64,000 nt of DNA. Source: Larimichthys crocea (Eukaryota; Chordata; Actinopteri; Sciaenidae). Below are positions 23,278 through 34,525 of the stretch, piece after piece. The stretch spans positions 1,550,669 through 1,614,668 of the forward strand of contig NC_040020.1 in the NCBI RefSeq assembly GCF_000972845.2, written 5' to 3'. Position 1 is the stretch's first letter. Every line of letters starts with the position of its first letter. The translations under genes were made by a program, and so were the position numbers. The notes under the pieces were generated by a model. That model was not told where the DNA came from. It was given only the letters and a program-made list of their open reading frames with translations, and ran no database searches.

Positions 23278-23601
23278 CAGTGGTCCCTCGTTTATAGCGG
23301 GGGATACGTTCTAATCGCAATAAACGAAATCCGTGAAGTAAGTTTTACAATTATTATACATGTTTTAAGGCCGTAAAACCCCTAACCACACACTTTTATA
23401 CACCTTTTTACACGCATTTTGTACAGTACTCCCTTAGCTAATCAGGCGAAGAACACATGTGCGGTTCTCCCTTAGCCAATTTAGGACGCAGAACACAATG
23501 CGCGTTCATACTGTACAGTACGCTGTAAAAAAAAAGCATGCAAAAATCCGCGAAACAGCGAGTCCGCAAAAAGTGAACCGCGTTATAGCGAGGGACGACT
23601 G
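23278..23601. mobile_element. pogo/Tigger-like (Tc1-mariner) MITE with TA target duplication
   Basis: The left end is TA then CAGTGGTCCCTCGTTTATAGCG. The right end on the minus strand is CAGTCGTCCCTCGCTATAACGCG then TA. Near-perfect inverted termini, 324 bp length and a TA on each side (23276-23277 and 23602-23603) fit a non-autonomous mariner-superfamily element; CAGTSGTCCCTCG-type ends are those of Tigger/pogo-like elements in vertebrates. Inside are phrases such as CGCGAAACAGCGAGTCCGC and no coding remnant. It is nested in the LINE 3' end. Confidence 0.85.
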
Positions 23602-23815
23602 TACACCTATACAATATCCAATTTTAACACTATATACACATACACACAACAGTAGATTAAAAACCAAGTAACAGTGAACTATGCAATATGTAAATCAAAA
23701 CCTTATAAAGAATTTAGTCTTTAAGAGACTGTACAGAGAATAGACACTGATTGTTAAAGTGCAGTATGCATGTGTAAAAGATTTCACTTATGTATTGCAC
23801 AAGCCAGTTCAACAG

Positions 23816-23968
23816 CTACTGGACTGGACTTGGAGTGTCTGATATTTTGAAGTTGTAGAGACTGATGCTCACAGGCAGGAAAGACTTCTTGTGTCTCTCT
23901 GTGGAGCATTTTGGTGCCAGCAGTCTCTGGCTGAAGGTGCTCCTGAGTCTGTCCAGAGTGGGTGGGAG
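23816..23968 (-). pseudogene. C-terminal remnant of LINE reverse-transcriptase ORF
   Basis: On the minus strand an uninterrupted 50-codon frame ends in TAG at 23816-23818. It contains LPPTLDRLRSTFSQRLLAPK and then ERHKKSFLPVSISLYN. A short block of the form R-(T/S)-x-R-x-x-x-S-F-(L/I)-P-x-x-(I/V)-x-L-(L/Y)-N just before the stop is the usual end of fish LINE ORF2 proteins. Only this tip of the protein is present; the reverse transcriptase and endonuclease domains are absent, so this is a dead 5'-truncated copy. Confidence 0.75.
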
Positions 23969-24834
23969 TCATTGTCCATTGTCATTGTACTGACCGATCC
24001 AAAGAGAATGATCGCCTGTCTTTGTCGACTTTTTGTTGTCTTTTAGCATTTTGTTTTGATTTTACAGCCTGCAAGCTCTACAGCTTCAGTTCAGTCTCAC
24101 GGCCGTCGTCATTTCCAGATGCAACAGGCAAAGATTTTCATAAACTCATCGTGCACTATAAACCCAGCACCAAACGGCAAACAGACAAGTTGGTGGAGAC
24201 CAAAAGAGAGCTCAAAGATAATGACCATTGGACATAAATTCACAGAAAAGCCAGAAACATGCATGACTTTGTAGTAATTTAGCCACTTCTGCTCATTGTC
24301 TACATGAGCATATGGTTGCCATAACAAGGTGATAATATATCAGTGTTGTGTTTAAAGGACTAAAGCGCCCCTAAAACTGCAGGTTTAATCCACCAAATAA
24401 TTGATGTGTGAACCCGTTTGCCTGCCGTTATTGATGAAGTGGAATCTTTTATGTGTTTGAGTACCATCGAAACAACTGACAACTCTCTTATCTGACATTT
24501 GGAAATCTCTCCTGCGTTTCCTTCATGGGTTATATCTGTTTTGAACCTGATCTGATCTTGTAAAAAAAGAGCGAATCTGTCACAGAAAACGTTTATCTCT
24601 CCTCTGTTTATTTTTGTTTTGAAAGATGTTCAATAGTGCGAGTGTTTAATACCTGCTGGCACAGCTGTGCCTCGTACTGTTTTGATGTGGCACGTTATTG
24701 GGGAACGCGGAAAAGCTGAAGCAAAATGCAGGAAATTCAAAAGTCGTCATTTAAATTAAAAAAACGAGATAATGTGTGACACAAAGCAAACTTTATAAAC
24801 TGGAACAAAGCCCATATCCTTTTTCTAGCGTCCC

Positions 24835-24876
24835 CAACACAACACAACACAACACAACACAACACAACACAACACA
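24835..24876. repeat. (AACAC)n pentanucleotide microsatellite
   Basis: About eight AACAC units in a perfect tract. Confidence 0.95.
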
Positions 24877-25057
24877 CTGCTGATTGATCCTCATTAATCC
24901 TCAGTAGCTACTGTTTTTCTGGCAGCTTGTTGAGGTCAGCATATTGGCTGTGTGTTTGTGTCTACGGAGGCTATCGCACCCTTATGTCTAGTTGTTGCTC
25001 TCTCTAAGGGGTCATCAAACTCTTCACTGTAATCTCCTGGGAGACCTTGATGTATTT

Positions 25058-25060
<3 letters not shown>

Positions 25061-25094
<34 letters not shown>
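25061..25094. repeat. (GT)n microsatellite
   Basis: About 17 GT units. Confidence 0.97.
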
Positions 25095-25096
<2 letters not shown>

Positions 25097-26506
25097 GTTA
25101 ATGCAGGGGCGAGCCAAAAGATAGCGTGGTTTTCTTTTTGACCTCCCGTGTACCCTTCCCTCAGGGGCAACCGATCCAATCAGAGGATAAGCCTATTTCC
25201 AGACCCTCCCCCTGGGAGCAAGAAAGATCCAATCGGATAAGGGTTCATCTGAGATCAGAATCAACAGGGGAGGTGGATAAGGGACCAAACATGCACAGAC
25301 ACACACACGCACACACACACACTCATCAAAAGAACGACAGAAAAGAAATAGACAAACACAAACCCTAAATAGATATTTACTTGTCATGTAATGAGTGAAT
25401 AACCACAACACTTGAGGAGGTTTACTTTGTGGATGAGACTCAGATAAGAAGAGAGTGGACTTCTGACTGCGGCAGAACCCCTTCTGTGATAATTCTCAGC
25501 GAGTGGGACAGCAAACCCATTTGAAATGATGAATAAGAAAAAAAAAACTCACCCTGATTAAAACAAACACACACACACAAAAAAATGAAATGCTGCAGCC
25601 GCGTCTGAGGATTGTAAATATGGTGGAACTGATGCTATAATACACTGTGTTTTCACGCTGTGCGTTCTCATGGACGGCGTTTATTCTCTCTCTCTCTCTC
25701 TCTCAGCGTTTCCTCCTTCTCCCCGGGAAACATCTCTCATTACATTCCTCTCGCGTGCAGCAGGTGGCACATACAGTATTTGTGTGGGCTTGTGTGTTTG
25801 TGTTTGCCTCGAGGTGTAATTGTCACCAATGTCACTTTCATCTGGGCGTGCTACTGTTCACTCTGTCTAATGCTTTGAAGATACAGAAAGAATTTAATTC
25901 CCTATTTTGCTCACAGTGACACCCCAAACGCGCCACATAAGCACGCACGGCACCCAAACACGCATTAATGACACTGAAAGGCTTCATTTGCGCCCATCTT
26001 TCAGCCCCACGGGAACAACTGTGATCCATGGAGCGTCTCTTTCCGACTGATTGTTTCGTTGCCTGGAGGACGTAACGATTACACATGCTACCACATGTCT
26101 AAGTGATTTGTTTTTGTGCATGTCAATATACTTGTGTGTCATATATGTATGAGAAAGAGCGATGGAGAGCTGCTACCGTGGTCCAAAAAGTCTGCTGCTG
26201 CTGCTGCTTCGTCGTCCATACTGTAGCTGCTTCCTGTCAAAGCATGATACATCCCCCAGAATTATTCCAGAAGGATGTGGGCGATGTAGAGAATTTCTTT
26301 TGTTATAACACAGATGTGTTTTTTTTAAAATTCTATAGTATATGCGCATTTTATATTATTTATAATCCAGCTGCCATACGTTGAGTGTTTTTTGCATGCC
26401 CGTGTGTGTTTTTTCTGCATCGCTAAGGGCAACAAATGTCCTTTATCACTGTCAAAATGCCAAATAAGTTATCAACACCTCCCCGCCTGCTGCTGTGACA
26501 TCTATG

Positions 26507-26508
<2 letters not shown>

Positions 26509-26558
<50 letters not shown>
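26509..26558. repeat. (CA)n microsatellite
   Basis: About 25 CA units, one of the longest CA tracts of the window. Confidence 0.97.
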
Positions 26559-26559
<1 letters not shown>

Positions 26560-26580
26560 CAGGCAAACAGCATCGCTCAC

Positions 26581-26670
26581 ACACACAAAACTAGCTGAAG
26601 TAAGACTGTTTTATTAAGGCAAAAAACACACAAAACTAGCTGAAGTAAGACTGTTTTATTAAGGCAAAAA
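26581..26670. repeat. Perfect 45-bp tandem duplication
   Basis: 26581-26625 and 26626-26670 are identical, each starting ACACACAAAACTAGCTGAAG and ending AAGGCAAAAA. The unit begins in CA-rich and ends in A-rich DNA, close to the long CA tract. Complete identity suggests a recent slippage or unequal exchange event. Confidence 0.95.
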
Positions 26671-27695
26671 AAAGTGTTGTGTTCACACACTTCTGTGTCC
26701 GTGTTTACGGGCGTTAGAGTATGCGTGAATGCTTTTGGCATTTCTTCACTGTCCTCTGGTTTAAATGTAGATTTTCACCTTTGTGACACACAAACACTCG
26801 CTCGGCTGTATTGACTGGTGTCTCACTTCAGAAAGCCTGAGGCGGTTTCAGTGGGTTGGATTTCAAAAAAAAAAAAATCCTCTCTGGCAATTCATGATAG
26901 CTACTTTGGAGAGTGATGCGATGAATTAATTAACAGCACCAAATGAAAGAGAAATGTCCTGAGATTTTTTTTTTTAAGATGTTGTTCTGAAAGACATGGA
27001 AAATCACTCAGGGGCATAACAAATAACATGCATACAATGCAAGGATGACATTGTGTTCGCAAAGCCGAGCCGGAGCTAAAGCTTAATATTGTAGTTGTAA
27101 ATATCAAGATTGACTATCGGCGCCGAAAAACCTGCAGTTTCTGCAGTGGTTTAATAAGTTCCATACTGGAAAATGACTGAGCTCTCAGAGGTTTTGTGTT
27201 TGCCTTTGTGTGTGTTTTTGTCCTCGAGTCTCATCATCCGTCAAATAACATCTAAAACGCCATCACTCTGTTGTTAGTTTTCATCCGCTGCCCTTTCTCG
27301 GTTTTTATGATTTTATTTAAAGATTTAACAGACAAATGCAGGTACATGCACATACACCATCTCCCTCTCACACACACACACACTAACTTCGGTAATGGAG
27401 GGTCTTCACTGCAGGGGATAGTAAGAATAATTAAATATTTAACCCTTCCCCATCTTGCTCTCGCACGCACATGCTCTCCTTCTTTCTTGGCAAATCTCCA
27501 CCACACACAAACTGTGTGTGCTCGGAGCCACTCTCGCTGCTTCACTATATTAAGCGGTGCGGCAATTAGAGAGTATCTGTTTGTAAAATTTCACTGGCCC
27601 CAGTTGGACAATACGGTCATTAAAGTCAAGAAAATATGATAATGTGAGTAATAAAATATAAATAATGTAACATACTGTTACATGCTGTAGTGTTA

Positions 27696-28166
27696 TACCT
27701 TGAGGTAAGCCTTGAGAGGCAGCTGGAGATCCCATGCGTCGAGCCTTTGTGTCTGAGCACAGTGCAGTTCAGACCAATCTGCATCCAACGAGAAGCTACT
27801 GGCACACTTTAGTTTAACGCTGTGTTCTCCCGGACTTCTGGCTATTGAGGTCAGCGTAGATGCTGCTAGCATCAGACACATCAGAACTCTTCATTGGCAG
27901 AGGAACAAAGAACGGCACTGAAGGCTTTTCTCGATGCTGTTGCTCTTGACTGGCTTTGGCAAGAGTTTGACCGTTCTATGGATCATTGACCTGACTGGTT
28001 GAAGTTCATCCATGATGGACAGTGATAGACAGATGGTTCATCCAATCACCTGGCCTGTATTTTTTTTTTTTTTTTTAAATGTCTGCCCTTTTCCAAACTG
28101 TTTCCAACGCCGACTTACCAGATGGTTCTTTGTAACCATCTGGCGCAGTCGGGTTACCTTGAGGTA
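27696..28166. repeat. Repeat-like segment bounded by 12-bp direct repeats
   Basis: TACCTTGAGGTA occurs at 27696-27707 and again at 28155-28166. Between them lie a poly-T of 17 (about 28060-28076) and a hairpin of two 10-bp arms, CCAGATGGTT / AACCATCTGG with a 6-base loop (28118-28143). The 12-bp direct repeats may be a target-site duplication around about 447 bp of retroposed or transposed DNA. The hairpin block resembles an interspersed fish repeat I cannot name. No coding motif is seen. Confidence 0.4.
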
Positions 28167-29458
28167 TCCTGACAAATAAAAAAAACAGTCAAGGCAAAAC
28201 TGAAGAGTGCTGCAACACAGAGTGATGTTTCCTCCATGGAATTTCTCTATTGTTCATATACTGCAGGCAAAAAGCCATATCCTGTCCCATGCTTATTAAC
28301 CACATTTCATAACGCCAACGTTTCTCTAACTTTACCCGTACCATTGTTAACGTGCACAGAGAAAAGTACGAAATGGTGGCATCATTGTTCCAACTGTGTG
28401 CATGTTTGTTAGTTTCTTATTCAAAAAAACACCACAGAAAAAACTCTGTGTACTCGAATACTGCCACAGCTTTTCTTTGCTCACAGAGATTAGAGTCTCC
28501 GACTGCACCATCGAGCCCAATAGCTGCTAAACCACAGAATTATATAGAATTACTTAATGCGAAAGTCAAGTTCCTCTTGATCCCCTACTTGTGCATTCCC
28601 TCTCTCTTATTCTCTTCATCCCTTCTCTTTTATGAGACCAATCAGATAGTCAGAAATTATGTTTGAGAACATGAATTATATCAAGAAAAATACAAGAATT
28701 CCCAGCCCTGATGAAGATTCATGTTCTCCAAACCAGAGCAGCGATTGACGTGTTAATCACATTCATCCCTGGTCAGGAGGTTGGTCTTGAAGTCCAGTCT
28801 AGACAAAACGCGTTGGCCCTGTCGAATCAAGTGCAAACGCAGCTTTAACCTCTGCAGTCTGAGAAACATATAAAGCTCTCTGTTTTCTGTCTGAGGCTGC
28901 ACGGCACACAGAGGGATACTTTCAACATCTCCACCTTTACGTCTACAATGCAATCCCACCGAGAACGAGCTCACATCAAAAGCAGATCTTGTGTTCAGAC
29001 GCGCCTCGTACACTGTGCATGCACAAAGGTTAAGATCCAGCATGTTTCATCTCATTAAACCCGTCCCCACGAAACCGCCGCTTTCCATCTTCTCTCTATT
29101 TAAAAGCATTTAAGCTGAGTATTCCTCCACTGCTTTGACAAAAACAAGGCAAATTAAATGATTTTCTTTTTTTTTTTTTTTTAGGAGCCAGAAATGAACT
29201 TTGCATGGTTATTGATTCATAAATCAACGTCTTTTGACATTTCGTAGAAGACCCTTGCCCGCTTTGAAAATTATTACTTCATTACACTATTGTATTATTG
29301 AAAGCTTTCCATCAAGTTTTTAATATCTTCTTTCATCATAAATGTACGTGTTTGATGTGAGTATCTTAATGAGTTCAAATGTACTTTGTTATTCCAGTGA
29401 TGCAAAATCAATGTAATCCTCGCCTGAATATTTAGCTTGAGCTGTGAAGATTTGGAAA

Positions 29459-29460
<2 letters not shown>

Positions 29461-29493
<33 letters not shown>
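29461..29493. repeat. (AC)n microsatellite
   Basis: About 16 AC units. Confidence 0.97.
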
Positions 29494-29496
<3 letters not shown>

Positions 29497-32400
29497 CAGA
29501 GGGTATCTGTCTTCCATACATGTATAATTATCAAGCATGGTGGAGCCTAGTCTCTGTGATCATAGCAGTGATTCATTTATACGCCTCGTGTGTTTCTGCT
29601 GCGTTCGTCTGTCTGAATTTTCTCATAGCACAAAGCTGAACTATAACAACTTGTTTCACATTCATGAAAAGCGGCCTCCCTTGTAAAACAAATGGAAAAA
29701 AACACATTAGTCTCGTGTAGTGGTGTGTAACAGCAAACAAGGCAGATTCACGGTAATGACCGAAACAGCTGATAGCCGAGGTACATCTATGATTTAAATA
29801 TATAGGTCAGATCGTGGCTCATTAGTCGTCTGTAGCAGGTACCTGAACTCTGCAGGGAATAGTAATAATAGAGTACATGTTTATGGATGAAACTCACTGC
29901 ATGTGCCGTCTGTGTAGCTACAGCTTGGCATGGGCTGGTGTCCAACCGCTCATGCAAATGTGACATTGGTAAATTAATGACGAAGTGATCCAGCTGGGGT
30001 GGCGGTGGTAAATAAATTAGGCCTTACGAGCGAGCTTCCTAAGAGATTTCAGACTTCAGAAGGGAAAGGGAAGAAGAAAGGGACAGAGGCAGGGAGGAGC
30101 GAAAGCGATTAAGGAGGAGTGGAACGCGCCGGGAGAGATGAGCAGAAACAATTTTTGAGATTTTCTCCCCTTTTCTTTTTTTTTCAATCCACCCTTTCTA
30201 GTTTTCGCCTCACTCTTCGTCTTTTCTCCTTCTCTCTCCGTCAAACACCCTCCTTCAAACTAAACGCCGTCTGCCCCGGCCTGCACTCCAACAAGGCTGT
30301 CAGTTCTCCTTTGAGAAACCAGAGGGTGAAAAAGGGGGAGGAGGAGACAAAGAGAGGAAGCGAGAGCAAGAGAGGGAGATGGAAGATGATGGCTCTCAGA
30401 ATGCAGATACAATTTCAATATTAAGATGGGATACAATTTCAATAATAGAATTCGACCTCAGATCTCTTCCTCTCTTCCGCTCTCTGAGGGAGCCTCGCTG
30501 TCAGGTTGCGTTTTCACTAGGATGGGTTAAACTCGGGGGCTAATCCATCTTGCTCCCCTGAAGACACACGCAAACAACATCATCCGACATCATGTTGCCT
30601 CTTGAACAACTCGGGAAATTCAGAAGAGGATGCCTACAACTCCGGATAGTCGCGGATCTCCCTCGTGAGAGTTGCTCCTGAATGTCTGCCAAAAGAATAA
30701 AAATCTTGGTTTGGTTGAGCACACAGTCAAGGTGACTTACACCTTCTGAAACACACACACCTACCTCTGTCTTCTGAGTACTTCCAGGATGGTTCGTGTA
30801 TTTAAAAAGTGGCTTGACTCATGTGGTGATGTGCTCTTCATTTACGCTTCCTGCTCTCCATATCACTGCGGGACAGAATTCCTACTTTTTTTTACTGATG
30901 TTTCATCCAAGTTTCTCCTCTCTTGACATTCTAATTCACAGGTCTCTAGTTTTTGGACAGCTGTGCTATAACCTCATCCGCAGGTGCAAGCTGGCACTAA
31001 TGGACTGAAGTGATGGAGCTAATTTGGAATAAGTTTTGTTGGAACTGTCAAGGTGCTAACCCACGTCCTGTAAAGTACAGTACAGGTTGCACGCTGGTCA
31101 AAGTGATGTTTCATCACGACTTTCTGCAGGTCATTATATCTTCCATCCCAGCTGACGCATTATGGGTAGTTCTTCTTGTTCTCATTTCTCTCAGTCTTCC
31201 ATTGCACTATGCAGCCCCGGGCCTCCAACATGCAAAACACAAAACACATTAGTTGATTTTAGTACTCACGCTGATATAATTCATATCTCTTAATGAAGTA
31301 ATTACACATGATTTGCCATTCTCATTTCATTTATTAATACGTTTAAATCACCGGGTAGACTCTACTTTAATTAGTCAAGTGTTTCGGCTCCACTTTATTT
31401 TATTACCTCCAGGTTTCGGCTGAAACTGTCAAACAGGTAGTGTGGGGATTGTCATGGTTATGCTTTCCCCCTTCTTCCTTTTTCTGTTTTCTCCTTCCAG
31501 TGTGTGTGTGTGGCAGAGGGCGTGGCTAAGGCCACCTGTGTCTCATCCAATAATAACTCCTGCTACAAAAACCTGGTCAAGACGGCGCTCCTGTGCCAGA
31601 TTAAACCATACCTGCACTAATGTGCTGTGGCTTAGTCTTCTGAGCTCCTAGTGACTGAATAGTGTGTTTTTACTGCAGGCTATGCAGCCCCTATTGTGTT
31701 TTTTCTGATGTGGAGACTTATCCGCACTGTTCTCCAGTGTGCCTCGCTTTTGTTAAGCCAGGTGAATCCTCTGATCTGATCACTTTACCTGCAATGCCAG
31801 CCAGCCTTCAGCCACCACCTCCACCACCACTTGCCTTTTTTTGTGTGTTAATTATTGACATAAACTCAAAACTTAAAACTGTCTCAAAAAGGTTTCCCTA
31901 AACAACTTCTTTGCTCTGCTTTGTTGTCACCTATACAACACTGTAGATTATAGTCTTCGACCATCTTTAGTAGCATCAATATTACCCACTTCAAGACTCT
32001 TCCTCTTGTTAAGTAAATTATAATAATCTTGCTTCCACATCTGGGAGATCTCAACCACTGACCAGATGTTTTGTAACTGTTCATAGCTTCCACCTCCTTC
32101 CTAGAAATCATTATAACTTTTGTTTTGCAACCTCCTTACCAGTGTTTTTTTTTAGTCACTCCAGTTTTTAGTGACTTTATTTATTACCACTATAATATTT
32201 AACAATATATACATAATATTCACTGTCTAGTCTGTCCGACTTTACCTTTTTATTCGGTGTCAGAGCAACTGTTTTAAATTGTATAGCATCCTGTCAGTGT
32301 GTCTCACTTCAGTCTCTGCCATTTGGCTGACACAGGTGGCGATGCACTAGTCAGAGTTGAAATCTGTCAAGTTTTCATAACACGCCCACATCAGGAACAT

Positions 32401-34490
32401 TGCACCCGACATTGCCATGCTGTAACACCGGAGCATTATCAGCCGATTGCACCAGTTTACCACCTTTATACCGCCGTCCGTTTTGTCTCCGTTTCGTCCT
32501 TTCATCCAACTTGTCCACTGACTCCCAAAGCAGGAGTCCAGACTTTCCCCCCTAACTGGAGCAGAAAATCCTGACTGTCTGCCTTATAGCCCTTATCCCC
32601 CCCCTCTGCTTCGCACTCTCCAACCTGCACACACGCTCTTCTTTTTTGCCCTTGCCCTTTAAGCTGAAAATAGCGCGTGTGCGTGCCTGTGTACACGAGT
32701 GCGATACAGTTTGTGTGCGTATGTATTTAAAAGTGTGTGTGTGTGTGTGTGTGTGAGTAAGAGAAAGGTAGGAAAATGAGGACATATGGCTGTGAATTCC
32801 CTGAGATCCCACCTAAAACGCTGCAGTATTCAAGGCATAAATCACCCAGATTGCTGAAACACACAGGATAACTCTGCTTCTGTTTGTGCGTCTGTGTGTG
32901 TGTGTACATGCACCTTCACATGCGTGCACATACACACCTGTGAGTATTTCCCCCCGCAAAGCACACTCCGGTCAGTGCGATGATCACACACATTAATTTG
33001 CATTTATGTGCCCGCACACTACTTTTAGGGACATTACATGGCACATGTGTGTGTTGTTGTGTTTATGTGTGTGTGTGTGTGGATGATTTGCATACCAGTG
33101 TCCCATAATAGGGCTGCTCTACAAATCCTGGCCTCTAGCTTTGGTCCACCCTACCCTCTCTTCCTCACTCTGTCTCTTTTTCAGGTTCAGCGGAGGTTCT
33201 CTAATGCTATCACTCTAACCATATGGCGGGAGCATCAGTTAAATTGCTGCTGTTTCAGCGCTGCCTGGCCTGCGTACAGATCACACACACGCACACACAC
33301 ACGCACAAAAGCGTGGGCACACTCACACGTGCACATCATCTGGCTGGCCCGTGTACAGATCCAAACAAAGCCATATGGCCCTTCTCTTTCTTCATTTACT
33401 CCTCATTTACTGTACGTAACCCGGGTGCAGCTGAAGGACGAGAAGAACCAGCCACACCTGTGTTAGCAGGGCCGCGTGAAGGCCGTGAAGAGGGGGATGA
33501 AGTAAAGCGATGCACGCGGGACTTTCCATTTGGTCTGGAGTCAACCTTTCCTCCCGCTGCCCACGGGCTACTTATGCTCCACCAGCAGCTACACAGGATG
33601 TATAAGTATAAGATTAAATTATAAGACTGAATTCAATTTTTAAGCAGCGCTGCAGTGAGCTGCAGATGTATTATTTCTTTCCAAATACGGCCCTATCACC
33701 ATTTTTACTCATATAAAAAAAAAAGGTCACAGTTTTAACCTCAGAGGCCAGAGTTTATCCAAGAGAGGACAGTACAACAGCGCGCCTAACTGCCTTATCT
33801 AATGCCCGCGCACTTGTGTGTGCGTGCCCGTGTGCGTGCATGCATGTGTGTCTGTTTTGTGCGAACATGACTGTGGCTGTTTCCTCTCCTCCCAGCCATT
33901 AGAAGGGGCTCATATAACCTGCCTCTGGGCCTCGGAGAGACACACTCTCTATAAATACACACCACTTAAGGGCCTGAGGGGGAGTTGGTACACGCATACA
34001 CACACACACACACACACACACTACACAAGCAGTAGTTCCACGATTCCCTATTAAGCCTTCAAATGGATGTTTATGTTTTTGCCTAATAGGAACAGACCTC
34101 AAAACTATAGACTATTTCGAAATTCAGCGAGGTCAGACAAACAAAACTTTATGCTGAGCAGCGAATACACTCCCCCTCCCTAATGCCCCCTCGTATTGCT
34201 TACCGTACCTGTTTCACACCGCGCTCATGTCTGATCCCATCTAGTTGATGAACTAAATGAATAAAGTGTGTCGTTCGCGGTTGGACTTTGGGGAGCGGGA
34301 GGGTGGCATTTCAGAGTTCAACATTTTGTAAATAAGGTCAGTTTTTTTTTTTTTTTTGCTCTCTTCATACATCACCGTGCGCCTTTACAACTTTCTGCTA
34401 GAAAGGAGATAAAACTGTGGAACAGATGTCCCTGTTGTCCTTCTGCTCCTGCCTGTGTGTGTCGGTGTGTGTGTGTGTGCATGCTCATGC

Positions 34491-34491
<1 letters not shown>

Positions 34492-34520
<29 letters not shown>
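34492..34520. repeat. (GT)n microsatellite
   Basis: About 14 units, next to an imperfect GT tract at about 34454-34479. Confidence 0.93.

Positions 34521-34525
<5 letters not shown>

Larger units (their letters stand above)
23162..23972 (-). mobile_element. 3' end of a non-LTR retrotransposon (LINE), minus strand, interrupted by a MITE
   Basis: Read on the minus strand, the element has the last codons of an ORF2-like protein (23816-23968), an untranslated stretch, then GGGATTAATAAAGTATTTCTG and a short terminal tandem repeat of CTGATT/TTCTGA type (23162-23186). That is a complete LINE 3' end: stop codon, 3' UTR and a conserved tail before a micro-repeat. The 5' limit (near 23972) is where recognisable sequence stops; the rest is truncated. 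The 324-bp MITE at 23278-23601 lies in its 3' UTR, so the LINE is the older insertion. The clade is not certain. Confidence 0.75.
23973..27695. other. Intergenic; simple repeats and a tandem duplication
   Basis: No gene or mobile element recognised apart from the repeats listed separately: the AACAC pentamer, GT, CA and the 45-bp tandem duplication. Other low-complexity DNA includes poly-A tracts and a CT tract at about 25687-25706. Confidence 0.6.

Noticed and set aside
24835..24876. Short regular array that could suggest a CRISPR
   Set aside because: A plain 5-bp tandem repeat with no spacers, in vertebrate DNA.
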